Shown here piece after piece: positions 7,044 to 15,407 of a stretch of 35,886 nucleotides of DNA. Below the pieces are notes generated by a model. It saw only the letters and a list, made by a program, of their open reading frames with translations, ran no database searches and was not told the DNA's origin. The translations under genes were made by a program, and so were the position numbers. This stretch comes from CAZYMF01 sp964648215. Lineage in GTDB: Bacteria > Desulfobacterota > Binatia > HRBIN30 > JACQVA1. Each line of letters starts with the position of its first letter. Position 1 is the stretch's first letter. The DNA is taken from NCBI GenBank assembly GCA_964648215.1, contig CAZYMF010000030.1:1-35886 (forward strand), read 5' to 3'.

Positions 7044-8048
7044 ATGAGAGCGCGCTGGCTGCGAAACCTGGTCCTCAGCCTGTTGGTGGCCGGGCTGTTC
7101 CTCTTCCTTGCCTTTCGCAACGTCAAGCTGAACGATCTCGGTGACGCGCTGGGGCGCTTTCATCCGGCCTGGCTGGTGCCGGCCGTCGCCATCAGCCTGT
7201 TGCTGCAGGTCTTCCGGGCCTGGCGCTGGCAGCTCGAGCTGCGGCCGCTGGAGCGGATCCCGCTCGGACGACTGTGGGTGGTGACCAGCGTCGCCTACAT
7301 GAGCATCAATCTCCTGCCCATGCGGATGGGTGAGATCGTGCGCCCCTGGCTGCTGTCGCGCCGCAGCTCGGTGAGCTTCTCCAACGTCGTCGGCAACCTG
7401 GTCGTCGAGAAGACGATGGATTCGACGGTGATCCTCTTCTACATTTTCGTCGGGTTGCTGACCACGGCGAACCTGCCGCTGTGGGTCCGCCGCGGCGCCT
7501 TGTTCCCCGCCGTCGGCGCCGCGGTTCTGGTCAGCCTGGTGCTGCTGCTGTGGTGGCGCGGGGAGGGCTTCGTCGACCGCTGGATCGTGCGCTACCTGCC
7601 GGAGCGGTTCGGCGCCGGTCTCAAGCGAGTGTTGCGGGCTCTCCTCGACGGCATGCTGATCTTGCCCGACCGGCGTCTGCTCGGCGCCGTGTTCGTGGTC
7701 TCCCTGGCCCTGTGGTTCCTCCCCATTTTGTCGAGCTACGTGATCATTTGCGCCTTCCACTTCGATGTCCCGTTCAACGCGGCCCTGATCGTGTTCATCT
7801 TCATCGGCTTCGGCACGGCGCTGCCGCAGGCGCCGGGAATGATCGGCCTCTACCAGTACGCCTCGATCCTGGCGCTGGCGCTCTTCGGCGTGCCGCAACC
7901 CGAGGCGCTCGCCTACGGGTTGGTGCTGAACGCGATCCAGCTGGTGACCTTGACCGGCCAGGGGCTCGTCGCCCTGCCGCTGGCCGGCGTGCGCTTCGAG
8001 GATCTGGTCCGCGCCCGCGGCGAGGTTTCCCCGGATGCGGCCGGCTGA
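7044..8048 (+). CDS. Lysylphosphatidylglycerol synthase transmembrane-family protein
   Basis: 334 aa integral membrane protein with about 7-8 hydrophobic segments. Family marks include the early FRAWRWQL segment, INLLPMRMGEIVRPWLL near residues 87-104, and a C-terminal stretch with ALPQAPGMIGLYQYA. Proteins of this fold (LPG synthase TM, UPF0104) move or flip lipids, and one member, HpnL, is associated with hopanoid genes. Position straight after hpnH suggests a role in hopanoid or lipid transport, but that is inference. There is no C-terminal aminoacyl-transferase domain, so it is not a full MprF. ATG 7044 is preferred because GGAGGGGGG lies 11 nt upstream. Confidence 0.82.
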   Translation: MRARWLRNLVLSLLVAGLFLFLAFRNVKLNDLGDALGRFHPAWLVPAVAISLLLQVFRAWRWQLELRPLERIPLGRLWVVTSVAYMSINLLPMRMGEIVRPWLLSRRSSVSFSNVVGNLVVEKTMDSTVILFYIFVGLLTTANLPLWVRRGALFPAVGAAVLVSLVLLLWWRGEGFVDRWIVRYLPERFGAGLKRVLRALLDGMLILPDRRLLGAVFVVSLALWFLPILSSYVIICAFHFDVPFNAALIVFIFIGFGTALPQAPGMIGLYQYASILALALFGVPQPEALAYGLVLNAIQLVTLTGQGLVALPLAGVRFEDLVRARGEVSPDAAG

Positions 8049-8055
8049 GGTCGAG

Positions 8056-8084
8056 TTGACTCGTTCGGGAGCTTGTGGTTAACG
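8056..8084 (+). promoter_or_regulatory. Possible extended -10 promoter upstream of queA
   Basis: TTGACT at 8056-8061 and TTAACG at 8079-8084 with a 17-nt spacer; TGG immediately precedes the -10, as in extended -10 promoters. The -10 itself is weak (3 of 6). A transcript from here would contain the terminator-like hairpin at 8107-8134. Confidence 0.3.
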
Positions 8085-8106
8085 AGCGAGGATTCAGGTC
8101 GCATGC

Positions 8107-8134
8107 GGGGCACCCTTGCGGTGCCCTTCTTTTT
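8107..8134 (+). terminator. Intrinsic terminator hairpin just before queA
   Basis: GGGCACC at 8108-8114 pairs with GGTGCCC at 8120-8126 over the 5-nt loop CTTGC, followed by TTCTTTTT at 8127-8134. The form is a good Rho-independent terminator. It ends only 7 nt before the queA ATG. It may simply end the upstream gene, or act as an attenuator in the queA leader. Confidence 0.75.
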
Positions 8135-8141
8135 ACGAGCT

Positions 8142-9233
8142 ATGGAGACCGCTGAGCACCTCACCGCTACCGATTTGCGCCGCTCGTCCCTGGCCGACTT
8201 TCAGTTCGAGCTGCCGGCCGCGCTGATCGCGCAAGAGCCGGCACCGGGCCGGAGCGAGGCGCGGTTGCTGGTGTGGGATCGCTCTTCCGCCGAGCAGGCT
8301 CACACCACGGTCGATCGCCTCGCCGACTTCGTGCGCCCGGGGGACGTCTTCGTTTTCAACGACACCAAGGTGATCCCGGCCCGGCTCTACGCCCGCACGC
8401 CGACCGGTGGCGCCGTCGAGCTCCTGCTGATTCACCCCGTCAACGCTCCGGCGGGAGAAGCCGACGCAGGCGTCTGGCTCTGCCTCGGGCGCCCGGCCCG
8501 GCGGCTGCGCCCGCCGCTCGCGCTGCGCTTGGCCGACGGGTCCGCGGCGCGCCTGGTCGCCGCTCACGGCGACGGCCGCTACGAGGTGGCCTTCGAGACG
8601 GCGGACGTCCTCTCTCTGCTGCAGGCCCACGGGGAGGTTCCGCTGCCCCCGTACATCAAGCGGCCGGACGGCCCGCTGCCGTTGGACCGCGAGCGTTACC
8701 AGACCGTGTTCGCCGCGCACCCCGGTGCCATCGCCGCGCCGACGGCCGGGCTGCACTTCACGCCCGAGCTGCTCGCGGCTCTGCGCGCCGCCGGCGCCGA
8801 GCTCGCCTACCTCACCCTGCACGTCGGTCCGGGAACGTTTCTGCCCGTGCGGACCGACGATCTCGAGCAGCACTCGATGGAGGCGGAGTGGTGCGAGATC
8901 CCGGCGGCTACCGCGGAGACGATCAACCGCGGGCGCGAAGCGAGGCGCCGCATCGTCGCCGTGGGGACGACGACGACCCGGGCCCTGGAGTCGGCCGCCG
9001 ACGCCGCCGGTAGGCTGTCGCCCGGCTCCGGCTGGGCGCAGATCTTCATTCGCCCGGGCCATCGCTTTCGTGTCGTCGACGCCCTGTTCACCAACTTTCA
9101 TCTGCCCGGCTCGACGTTGCTGGCGCTGGTCAGCGCCTTTGCCGGGCGCGAGCGGACGTTGGCCGTGTATGCCGAGGCGGTCCGCCGGCGCTATCGCTTC
9201 TACAGCTACGGCGACGCGATGCTCGTTCAATGA
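8142..9233 (+). CDS. queA: S-adenosylmethionine:tRNA ribosyltransferase-isomerase
   Basis: 363 aa. QueA transfers and rearranges the ribose of SAM onto preQ1 in tRNA to make epoxyqueuosine. Family signatures include FELPAALIAQ.P near the start, VFNDTKVIPARL near residue 70, PLPPYIKR, YQTVFA..PGAIAAPTAGLHFT, LHVGPGTFLPV and NFHLPGSTLLALVSAF. Length fits the family (about 340-360 aa). The start is uncertain: ATG 8142 has no clear ribosome-binding site, and an in-frame TTG about 11 codons on would match the shorter N-termini of many homologues. The stop overlaps tgt by ATGA. It heads the queA-tgt-yajC-secD-secF-recJ run. Confidence 0.95.
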   Translation: METAEHLTATDLRRSSLADFQFELPAALIAQEPAPGRSEARLLVWDRSSAEQAHTTVDRLADFVRPGDVFVFNDTKVIPARLYARTPTGGAVELLLIHPVNAPAGEADAGVWLCLGRPARRLRPPLALRLADGSAARLVAAHGDGRYEVAFETADVLSLLQAHGEVPLPPYIKRPDGPLPLDRERYQTVFAAHPGAIAAPTAGLHFTPELLAALRAAGAELAYLTLHVGPGTFLPVRTDDLEQHSMEAEWCEIPAATAETINRGREARRRIVAVGTTTTRALESAADAAGRLSPGSGWAQIFIRPGHRFRVVDALFTNFHLPGSTLLALVSAFAGRERTLAVYAEAVRRRYRFYSYGDAMLVQ

Positions 9234-10384
9234 ACACGGCGACCTCGAGGGCGGAGCCGAGCGCTCCCCGGCTGTTCTCCGTCGACGCGGTCGACCCCGG
9301 CTCTTGCGCGCGCGGCGGCCGCATCGCCACCGCGCACGGAACCGTCGAGACGCCGAACTTCATGCCGGTCGCCACGGCCGGCACGGTGAAGGGGATCACG
9401 CCGGCGCAGCTCGAGGAGGCGGGGGCACAGATCGTCCTGGCCAATACCTACCATCTGGCGCTGCGTCCGGGCGTCGATCTCGTCGAGACGCAGGGGGGTC
9501 TCCACCGCTTCATGGGCTGGCCCGGGCCGATCCTCACCGACAGCGGTGGCTATCAGGTCTTCAGCTTGGCGTCCCTGCGCAAGGTCAGCGAAGAAGGGGT
9601 CGATTTCCGCTCCCACGTCGACGGCGCCCGTCTCGCCCTGACGCCCGAGGACGTCGTGACGTTGCAGCTGCGGCTGGGCGTGGACATCCTGATGCCTCTC
9701 GACGAGTGCCTGCCCGCTCCGGTGGATCGCGGCGACGCCGAGCGCGCGGCGGCCCGCACCTTGCGCTGGGCGCGCCGTTCGCAGGCGGTCGAGCGTGGCG
9801 ACGACCACGTTCTGTTCGGCATCGTGCAAGGGGGGGTCTTCGCCGACCTGCGCCGGCAGTGCGTGGCGGAACTTGTCGCGCTCGGCTTTCCAGGCTATGC
9901 GGTGGGCGGACTCAGTGTGGGAGAGGCGATCGAGATGACCCGTGATGTGGCTGCGGCCACCGCTGCCGCCGTGCCGGCGGGCGCCCCGCGCTACCTCATG
10001 GGCGTTGGCCGGCCGGAGGATCTGCTGCGCTTCGTCGGCATGGGCTACGACCTGTTCGACTGCGTCCTGCCGACCCGCAACGGCCGCAACGGCATGCTGT
10101 TCACCTGGGACGGACCGGTCAACATTCGCCTGGCTCGCCACGCCCGCGATCCGGAGCCGGTCGACGCGGCCTGCGGCTGCTACGCCTGTCGCACGTTCTC
10201 GCGCGCCTATCTGCGGCACCTGGCGGTGAGCGGGGAGATGCTGGGGCCGCAGCTCGCGTCATTGCACAACCTCTACTTCTACCTGGATCTGATGCGACAG
10301 ATGCGGGCCCGCATTGCCGCCGGGACGTTTGCTTCGTGGGCGGCCCAGCAGATCGCCCGCATCGAGGAGGGAGCCGCAACATGA
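9230..10384 (+). CDS. tgt: Queuine/preQ1 tRNA-guanine transglycosylase
   Basis: 384 aa. The enzyme exchanges guanine 34 of GUN-anticodon tRNAs for preQ1. Asp104 in TDSGGYQVF and the nucleophile Asp277 in FDCVLPTRNGRNG are present, as are the substrate motif GIVQGG and the zinc site Cys315, Cys317, Cys320 and His346. Length and order match bacterial TGT. The ATG overlaps the queA stop (ATGA at 9230-9233) and its own stop overlaps yajC in the same way, so the run is tightly coupled. tRNAs with GUN anticodons would be its targets; none of them is encoded in this window. Confidence 0.97.
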   Translation: MNTATSRAEPSAPRLFSVDAVDPGSCARGGRIATAHGTVETPNFMPVATAGTVKGITPAQLEEAGAQIVLANTYHLALRPGVDLVETQGGLHRFMGWPGPILTDSGGYQVFSLASLRKVSEEGVDFRSHVDGARLALTPEDVVTLQLRLGVDILMPLDECLPAPVDRGDAERAAARTLRWARRSQAVERGDDHVLFGIVQGGVFADLRRQCVAELVALGFPGYAVGGLSVGEAIEMTRDVAAATAAAVPAGAPRYLMGVGRPEDLLRFVGMGYDLFDCVLPTRNGRNGMLFTWDGPVNIRLARHARDPEPVDAACGCYACRTFSRAYLRHLAVSGEMLGPQLASLHNLYFYLDLMRQMRARIAAGTFASWAAQQIARIEEGAAT

Positions 10385-10740
10385 TCGGAACGGCCTGGGC
10401 GCAAGCCGGGGCGGGCGGTGCGCCGCCGGCGCTGGTGAGCTTCGCGCCTCTGATTCTGGTGTTCGCCGTCTTCTACTTTCTGCTCATCCGGCCGCAGCAG
10501 CAGAAGGCGAAGGAGCATCGCACCATGCTCGACAACCTGAAACGGAACGACGAGGTGATCACCAGCGGCGGCGTGTACGGGCGCGTGGTGACGCTCGATC
10601 CGAAAATCGTGACGTTGGAGATTGCACCCAATGTGCGGGTGCGCGTGGATCGGCCGCAGATCGCCTCACTGGCGCGAGGGGGCAAGGACGAGTCGAAGGC
10701 GGGCGAGCCGAAATCGAAAGAGAAGGGCAAGGACCAGTGA
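10381..10740 (+). CDS. yajC: Sec translocase accessory protein YajC
   Basis: 119 aa. A single membrane helix spans about residues 17-36 (APLILVFAVFYFLLIRPQQQ), with the family's IRPQQQK motif at its cytoplasmic end. It is followed by a small beta-rich domain (NDEVITSGGVYGRVV) and a Lys/Glu-rich tail. YajC joins SecD and SecF in the holotranslocon that drives protein export in the inner membrane. The ATG overlaps the tgt stop by 4 nt, and the gene itself overlaps secD by 4 nt (GTGA). Position between tgt and secD is the classic arrangement. Confidence 0.96.
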   Translation: MIGTAWAQAGAGGAPPALVSFAPLILVFAVFYFLLIRPQQQKAKEHRTMLDNLKRNDEVITSGGVYGRVVTLDPKIVTLEIAPNVRVRVDRPQIASLARGGKDESKAGEPKSKEKGKDQ

Positions 10741-12302
10741 ACAAGTCCAGTCTGTGGATGCGCATGGGGCTCGTCGCCGGCTTGATCGTGCTGGCGGGCG
10801 TGTTTTTGGTGCCGACGTACTACGGCGCGAAGCCGGCCAGTTGGCCGGGCTTCCTGCCGGGTCCGATTCGGCTCGGTCTCGACCTCCAGGGCGGCACGCA
10901 CCTGGTGTACACGGTCGACGTCGACAAGGCGGTCGCCAATCGCGTCGAGCGGGCGGCCGAAGATCTGAAGAACGAGGCCAAGACCGAGCAGATCGGTCTC
11001 AACAGCGTCACCGTGAACAGCGGCGTCATCACCGCAACGCTCGCCGATCCGGCCAAGCGCGATGCGCTCGAGAAAGTGATCTCGGATCGTTTCCCCAACC
11101 TGTCGCTGATGACCGAGACCAGCCCCGACACGGTGCAGGTCAAGATGACCAAGGTGAGCATGCGGGAGATTCGCGACGGGGCCCTGGATCAGTCGCTCGA
11201 GATCATCCGCAACCGCGTCGACCAGTTCGGCGTGGCGGAGCCGATCGTGCAACGGCAGGGCTCGCAGGACATCCTGGTGCAGCTGCCAGGCATTCAGGAT
11301 CCCGAGCGCGCCAAGGCCCTGATCGGCAAGACGGCGCTGCTGGAGTTCAAGCTGGTGGCGAAGGACCCCACGGAGTCCGGCGCCGTCACCATGCCGGGGC
11401 GCGAGGTCGATCCGGTCACCGGCCGCGTCACCCGCACCGAGTACAAGGTCGAGCCGCGCACTCTGATGACCGGCGACATCATCTCGAACGCGCGGCCCCG
11501 CCCCGGAACGCAGAGCGATCCGCGTCCCTACGTCGAGGTCGACTTCAACTCGCGCGGCGCGAAGATCTTCGAGGAGATCACCGGGGCCAACGTCGGCCGC
11601 CGGCTGGCGATCATTCTCGACGGCGTGGTCCAGTCGGCGCCGGTGATCCAGGAGCGCATCGGCGGCGGCCGGGCGCGCATCACCGGAAGCTTCGACTTCA
11701 AGGACGCGCGCGACCTGGCGCTGGTGCTGCGCACGGGCGCGCTGCCGGCGCCAGTGCACGTCGCCGAGGAGCGCACGGTCGGGCCGTCTCTCGGCAAGGA
11801 CTCGATCCGCCAGGGCATCCTGTCGTTCGCCGTGGGCGGCTGCCTGGTGGTGATCTTCATGCTCATCTACTACAAGGTCGCGGGTATCCTCGCCGACATG
11901 GCCCTGATCCTCAACGTGGTCTTCCTGCTGGCGGCCCTGGCCGCGTTCGGCGCGACGCTGACACTGCCGGGGATCGCCGGTGTCGTGCTGACCCTGGGCA
12001 TGGCCGTCGACGCCAACGTCCTGATCAACGAGCGCATGCGCGAGGAAATGAGGCTGGGCAAGACGGCGCGGGCCGTCATCGATGCCGGCTACGAGCGGGC
12101 TCTGCCCGCCATTCTCGACTCCAACGTCACGACGTTTCTGTCGGGCATCATCCTGTTCCAGTTCGGCTCGGGTCCGGTGAAGGGCTTTGCCGTCACCCTC
12201 TGCATCGGCATCGTGAGCAGCGTGTTCACCGCCGTGGTTGGAACCCGAGTCGTCTACGACTTCATGCTGAGCAAGCGTCGGCTGCAGACCGTGAGTGTGT
12301 GA
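10737..12302 (+). CDS. secD: Protein translocase subunit SecD
   Basis: 521 aa from GTG 10737, overlapping the yajC stop. An N-terminal membrane helix (about 8-27) is followed by the conserved LGLDLQGGTHLVY motif, the large periplasmic P1 region with IRNRVDQFGVAEP, and five C-terminal helices. The C-terminal part carries the RND-type signature TLGMAVDANVLINERMRE. SecD with SecF uses the proton gradient to pull secreted proteins across the inner membrane. The length is shorter than E. coli SecD (615 aa) but usual for this group of bacteria. Followed 3 nt later by secF. Confidence 0.97.
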   Translation: MNKSSLWMRMGLVAGLIVLAGVFLVPTYYGAKPASWPGFLPGPIRLGLDLQGGTHLVYTVDVDKAVANRVERAAEDLKNEAKTEQIGLNSVTVNSGVITATLADPAKRDALEKVISDRFPNLSLMTETSPDTVQVKMTKVSMREIRDGALDQSLEIIRNRVDQFGVAEPIVQRQGSQDILVQLPGIQDPERAKALIGKTALLEFKLVAKDPTESGAVTMPGREVDPVTGRVTRTEYKVEPRTLMTGDIISNARPRPGTQSDPRPYVEVDFNSRGAKIFEEITGANVGRRLAIILDGVVQSAPVIQERIGGGRARITGSFDFKDARDLALVLRTGALPAPVHVAEERTVGPSLGKDSIRQGILSFAVGGCLVVIFMLIYYKVAGILADMALILNVVFLLAALAAFGATLTLPGIAGVVLTLGMAVDANVLINERMREEMRLGKTARAVIDAGYERALPAILDSNVTTFLSGIILFQFGSGPVKGFAVTLCIGIVSSVFTAVVGTRVVYDFMLSKRRLQTVSV

Positions 12303-12305
12303 TCC

Positions 12306-13229
12306 ATGGAACTGATCAAACCAGGAACCAACATCGATTTCGTCAGCTACCGTCACGGCGCCGTGATCGCCTCCGCGTTGTTGGTCACCGCGTCGATCTT
12401 GTTTCTGTTCGTGCGCGGCGGCCCCAACTACGGGGTCGACTTCTCCGGCGGCACCTTGATGGACATCAGGATCACGCCGGCGCCGCCGATCGCACAGGTG
12501 CGCGTCGCCCTGGCCAGCGTGAAGCTGGGGGACGTCTCACTGCAGGAGTTCGGCGGCACGGGGGAGTTTCTCATCCGCCTGCCCCTGTCCGACACCGAGG
12601 CCACGGCGACGGGCGGGTCGGTGTCGAAAGATGTTCACGATGCGCTCAACGCCAAGTTCGGCAAGGACAAGGTCGACATTCTGCGCGTGGAGTCGGTGGG
12701 GCCACGAGTGGGCAGCGATCTGCGCCGCAAGGCGATCCTGGCGGTCGTTTTCTCCACCGTGATGATGGGCCTCTACATCTGGCTCCGCTTCGAGCTGCGC
12801 TTCGGCATCGGCGCGGCCGTGGCGCTCGTCCATGACGTGGTGATCACCGTGGGCGCCCTGGCGCTGTTCCACTACGAGTTCGACCTGACCATCGTCGCCG
12901 CCTTGCTGACCGTGGTCGGCTTCTCGGTCAACGACACCGTGATCGTCTCGGACCGCATCCGCGAGAACATGCGCAAGAGCCGGCGCGAGACCTTCGCCTC
13001 GATCATCAACAGCAGCATCAACGAGACGCTCAGTCGCACGATCCTGACCACCGGCACCGCGATCCTGGTGATCCTGGCGCTGTTCTTTCTCGGCGGTAAC
13101 GTGATTCACGGCTTCGCGTTCACGCTGCTGGTCGGGTTCGTCACCGGCACCTACTCGTCCATCTTCATCTCCAGCCCGATCGTGCTGGTCATGGAACCGG
13201 TGCGCGCGCGAGTGACCCGGCGCAAGTGA
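12306..13229 (+). CDS. secF: Protein translocase subunit SecF
   Basis: 307 aa. The first membrane helix (about 18-37) leads to GVDFSGGTLMDI, the SecF form of the SecD 'DLQGG' motif. The C-terminal half has five membrane helices with ALVHDVVITVGAL and the signature VGFSVNDTVIVSDRIRENM. It forms the SecDF pair with the preceding gene. The stop (TGA 13227-13229) overlaps or abuts the start region of recJ. Confidence 0.97.
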   Translation: MELIKPGTNIDFVSYRHGAVIASALLVTASILFLFVRGGPNYGVDFSGGTLMDIRITPAPPIAQVRVALASVKLGDVSLQEFGGTGEFLIRLPLSDTEATATGGSVSKDVHDALNAKFGKDKVDILRVESVGPRVGSDLRRKAILAVVFSTVMMGLYIWLRFELRFGIGAAVALVHDVVITVGALALFHYEFDLTIVAALLTVVGFSVNDTVIVSDRIRENMRKSRRETFASIINSSINETLSRTILTTGTAILVILALFFLGGNVIHGFAFTLLVGFVTGTYSSIFISSPIVLVMEPVRARVTRRK

Positions 13230-13234
13230 GGGGT

Positions 13235-14950
13235 ATGGCGCGGCGCTGGATGCTCGCCCCGCGCCGGCCGGAGCCGGAAAGTGTGCTGCAACGCGAGCTC
13301 GGCCTGTCGCCGATGCTCGCGCGCTTGCTGGTCAACCGCGACGTTCTCGGCGCCGAGGCGGCCGGGGCCTTTCTGTCCGCGCGCCTCGCCGAGCACCTGC
13401 GGTCGCCGATGCTCTTCCGCGACATGGGCCGCGCCGCCGACCGCGTGGTCGCGGCGCTGCAGGGCGGCGAGCGGATCGGCATCTACGGCGACTACGACGT
13501 CGACGGCATCAGCGGTAGCGCCATCCTGCTGACGTTTCTGCGCGAGCTCGGCCACGAGCCGCTGCTGCACATCCCGCACCGTCTGCGCGACGGCTACGGC
13601 GTGACCGAGCCGGGGGTCCGGCGCTTGGCGGAGGGCGGAGCGAAGGTGATGATCACGGTCGACTGCGGCGGCGTGGCCCACCGTGAGATCGCTCTGGCGG
13701 GCGAGCTGGGAATGGCGGCGATCGTCTGCGACCATCACCAGGTGTCGGGCACGCCCTTGCCGGCGCACGCCGTGCTGAACCCGATCGAGCCCGACGGCGG
13801 CTTTCCCTTTCCCGGCCTGTGCGGCGCGGGGGTCGCGTTCTACCTCGCCCTCGGCGTCCGCATGCGCCTGCGCGATGCCGGCGTCGCCCCGGTGCCCGAC
13901 CTGCGCCGCTACCTCGACCTGGTGACCCTGGGAACCATCGCCGACATCGTGCCCCTGGTCGAGGAGAACCGCGTGCTGGTCAAGCACGGCTTGCGCGAGC
14001 TGACCCAGTCGTCGCGGCCGGGGATGATCGCGTTGAAGCTGGTGAGCGGCGTGGATGCGGTGTCGTCCGGGGTCGTGGGCTTCCGCCTGGCGCCGCGGTT
14101 GAACGCCGGCGGCCGCCTGGCCGACGCGCTGCGCTCGGTCGAGCTGCTGAGCACCGGCGACCGCGCCCGCGCCGAGCAGCTGGCGCAGGAGCTCGACCAG
14201 GAGAACCGGGCGCGGCAGGCCATCGAGATGGAGATCCTGGGTGATGCCGTCGCCCGTATCGAGGACACCCCCGACTTCGCCCAGCGCCGCAGCGTCGTGC
14301 TGGCCTCGTCGGACTGGCACCCGGGCGTCATCGGCATCGTCGCCTCGCGGCTGGTGGAGCGATACTACCGCCCGACCATCCTGATCGCGGTCAACGACGC
14401 CAGCGGTGTCGGCCGGGGCTCGGGACGCAGTATCCGGCGCTTCGATCTTCACGAGGCGGTGTCGGCCTGCCGCGAGCCGCTCGAGGGTTTCGGCGGCCAC
14501 CGCATGGCCATCGGCCTGAGCATTCGCAGCGACAAGGTGGAGGAGTTCGCCGGCCGCTTCGAAGAAGCCGTGCGCCAGCGCACGACCGAGGACGACTTCG
14601 TGGCCGAGACGAACGTCGATGCGGAGCTGAGCCTCCGCGACATCGACGAGGCCCTGTTGGCCGACCTGGACCGCCTCGAGCCGTTCGGCATGGGTAACCC
14701 GGAGCCGATCTTCTGCAGCCGCCGGGTCAGCGTCGCGTCGTCGCGCATCGTCGGCGAGAAACATCTGAAGCTGTTCCTGCGCCAGGAGGGCCGCGCCGTC
14801 GACGCCATCGGCTTCGGCATGGCCGAGCGCGGGGTCCGCGAGGGGGAGGCCATCGACGTGCTCTACACGCCGCAGCAGAACGAGTGGAACGGCAGGGTGC
14901 GGTTGCAGCTGCGGCTGCGCGACCTGCGCCCGGCACGCGACGGCGGCTGA
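13235..14950 (+). CDS. recJ: Single-strand-specific 5'-3' exonuclease RecJ
   Basis: 571 aa from ATG 13235. The DHH phosphoesterase motifs appear in order: YGDYDVDG, VDCGG, CDHHQ and GTIADIVPL. The DHHA1 region follows with SSDWHPGVIGIVASRL and GSGRSIRRFDL, then a C-terminal OB-like part (LEPFGMGNPEPIF). RecJ degrades single-stranded DNA in recombination and mismatch or base-excision repair. ATG 13235 gives an N-terminus like other RecJ proteins; GTG 13226, which overlaps secF by GTGA, would add three residues and cannot be excluded. It ends the plus-strand run and faces yraN convergently 9 nt away. Confidence 0.95.
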   Translation: MARRWMLAPRRPEPESVLQRELGLSPMLARLLVNRDVLGAEAAGAFLSARLAEHLRSPMLFRDMGRAADRVVAALQGGERIGIYGDYDVDGISGSAILLTFLRELGHEPLLHIPHRLRDGYGVTEPGVRRLAEGGAKVMITVDCGGVAHREIALAGELGMAAIVCDHHQVSGTPLPAHAVLNPIEPDGGFPFPGLCGAGVAFYLALGVRMRLRDAGVAPVPDLRRYLDLVTLGTIADIVPLVEENRVLVKHGLRELTQSSRPGMIALKLVSGVDAVSSGVVGFRLAPRLNAGGRLADALRSVELLSTGDRARAEQLAQELDQENRARQAIEMEILGDAVARIEDTPDFAQRRSVVLASSDWHPGVIGIVASRLVERYYRPTILIAVNDASGVGRGSGRSIRRFDLHEAVSACREPLEGFGGHRMAIGLSIRSDKVEEFAGRFEEAVRQRTTEDDFVAETNVDAELSLRDIDEALLADLDRLEPFGMGNPEPIFCSRRVSVASSRIVGEKHLKLFLRQEGRAVDAIGFGMAERGVREGEAIDVLYTPQQNEWNGRVRLQLRLRDLRPARDGG

Positions 14951-14959
14951 AGGGCCCCT

Positions 14960-15328
14960 CTACTCGCCCACCTCGAAGGCGTTCTGAATCAGCTCGCAGG
15001 TCACGCGTCCTTCCTCCCGCCACACGCCGACGACGTCGAAGCGCACGGGCCGGTCGTGCAGGTTGTGCTCGCTGAGGAAGTACTTCGCCGCGCGAATGAT
15101 CTGCCGCTGCTTGCGCCGGTCGACGGCCTCGAGCGGGTTGCCGAACCCCTCCTGGGTGCGCGTCTTGACCTCGACGAAGACCACGGTGGTGCCGTCGAGC
15201 GCGATCAGATCGAGCTCACCGGTGGGGCAGCGATAGTTGCGTTGCAGGATGCGGTAGCGACGCCGGCGCAGGAAGGTCGTCGCCGCGCGCTCGCCCGCGG
15301 CCCCCAGCCGCTGCCGGTCGTCGCTCAC
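14960..15328 (-). CDS. yraN: YraN family (UPF0102) nuclease-fold protein
   Basis: 122 aa from GTG 15328. The family core is complete: GAAGERAATTFL, then YRILQRNYRCPTGELDLIA, VFVEVKTR and RFDVVGV. This is a restriction-endonuclease-like fold with the G-E-x-D and E-V-K metal-binding residues; its biological role is not settled. The open frame runs on upstream to 15442, but that extra segment is Pro/Ala/Arg-rich, unlike the family, and would overlap the divergent DUF218 gene, so I start at 15328. Confidence 0.9.
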   Translation of the reverse strand: MSDDRQRLGAAGERAATTFLRRRRYRILQRNYRCPTGELDLIALDGTTVVFVEVKTRTQEGFGNPLEAVDRRKQRQIIRAAKYFLSEHNLHDRPVRFDVVGVWREEGRVTCELIQNAFEVGE

Positions 15329-15407
15329 CGGACCACGATAGGGCAGGGCCGGGCGCCCTGGCAAACGGGCTTGCGCCGGCGGCGCGGGCGCGGCACTCTC
15401 GCTTGCC

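Noticed and set aside
8085..8141. preQ1 riboswitch upstream of queA
   Set aside because: No match to the preQ1-I core and the room before the hairpin is too small for preQ1-II; only an intrinsic terminator can be seen.
10473..12356. Long minus-strand frame opposite secD
   Set aside because: Shadow of the secD codon pattern; composition is Asp/His/Arg-rich and there is no ribosome-binding site.
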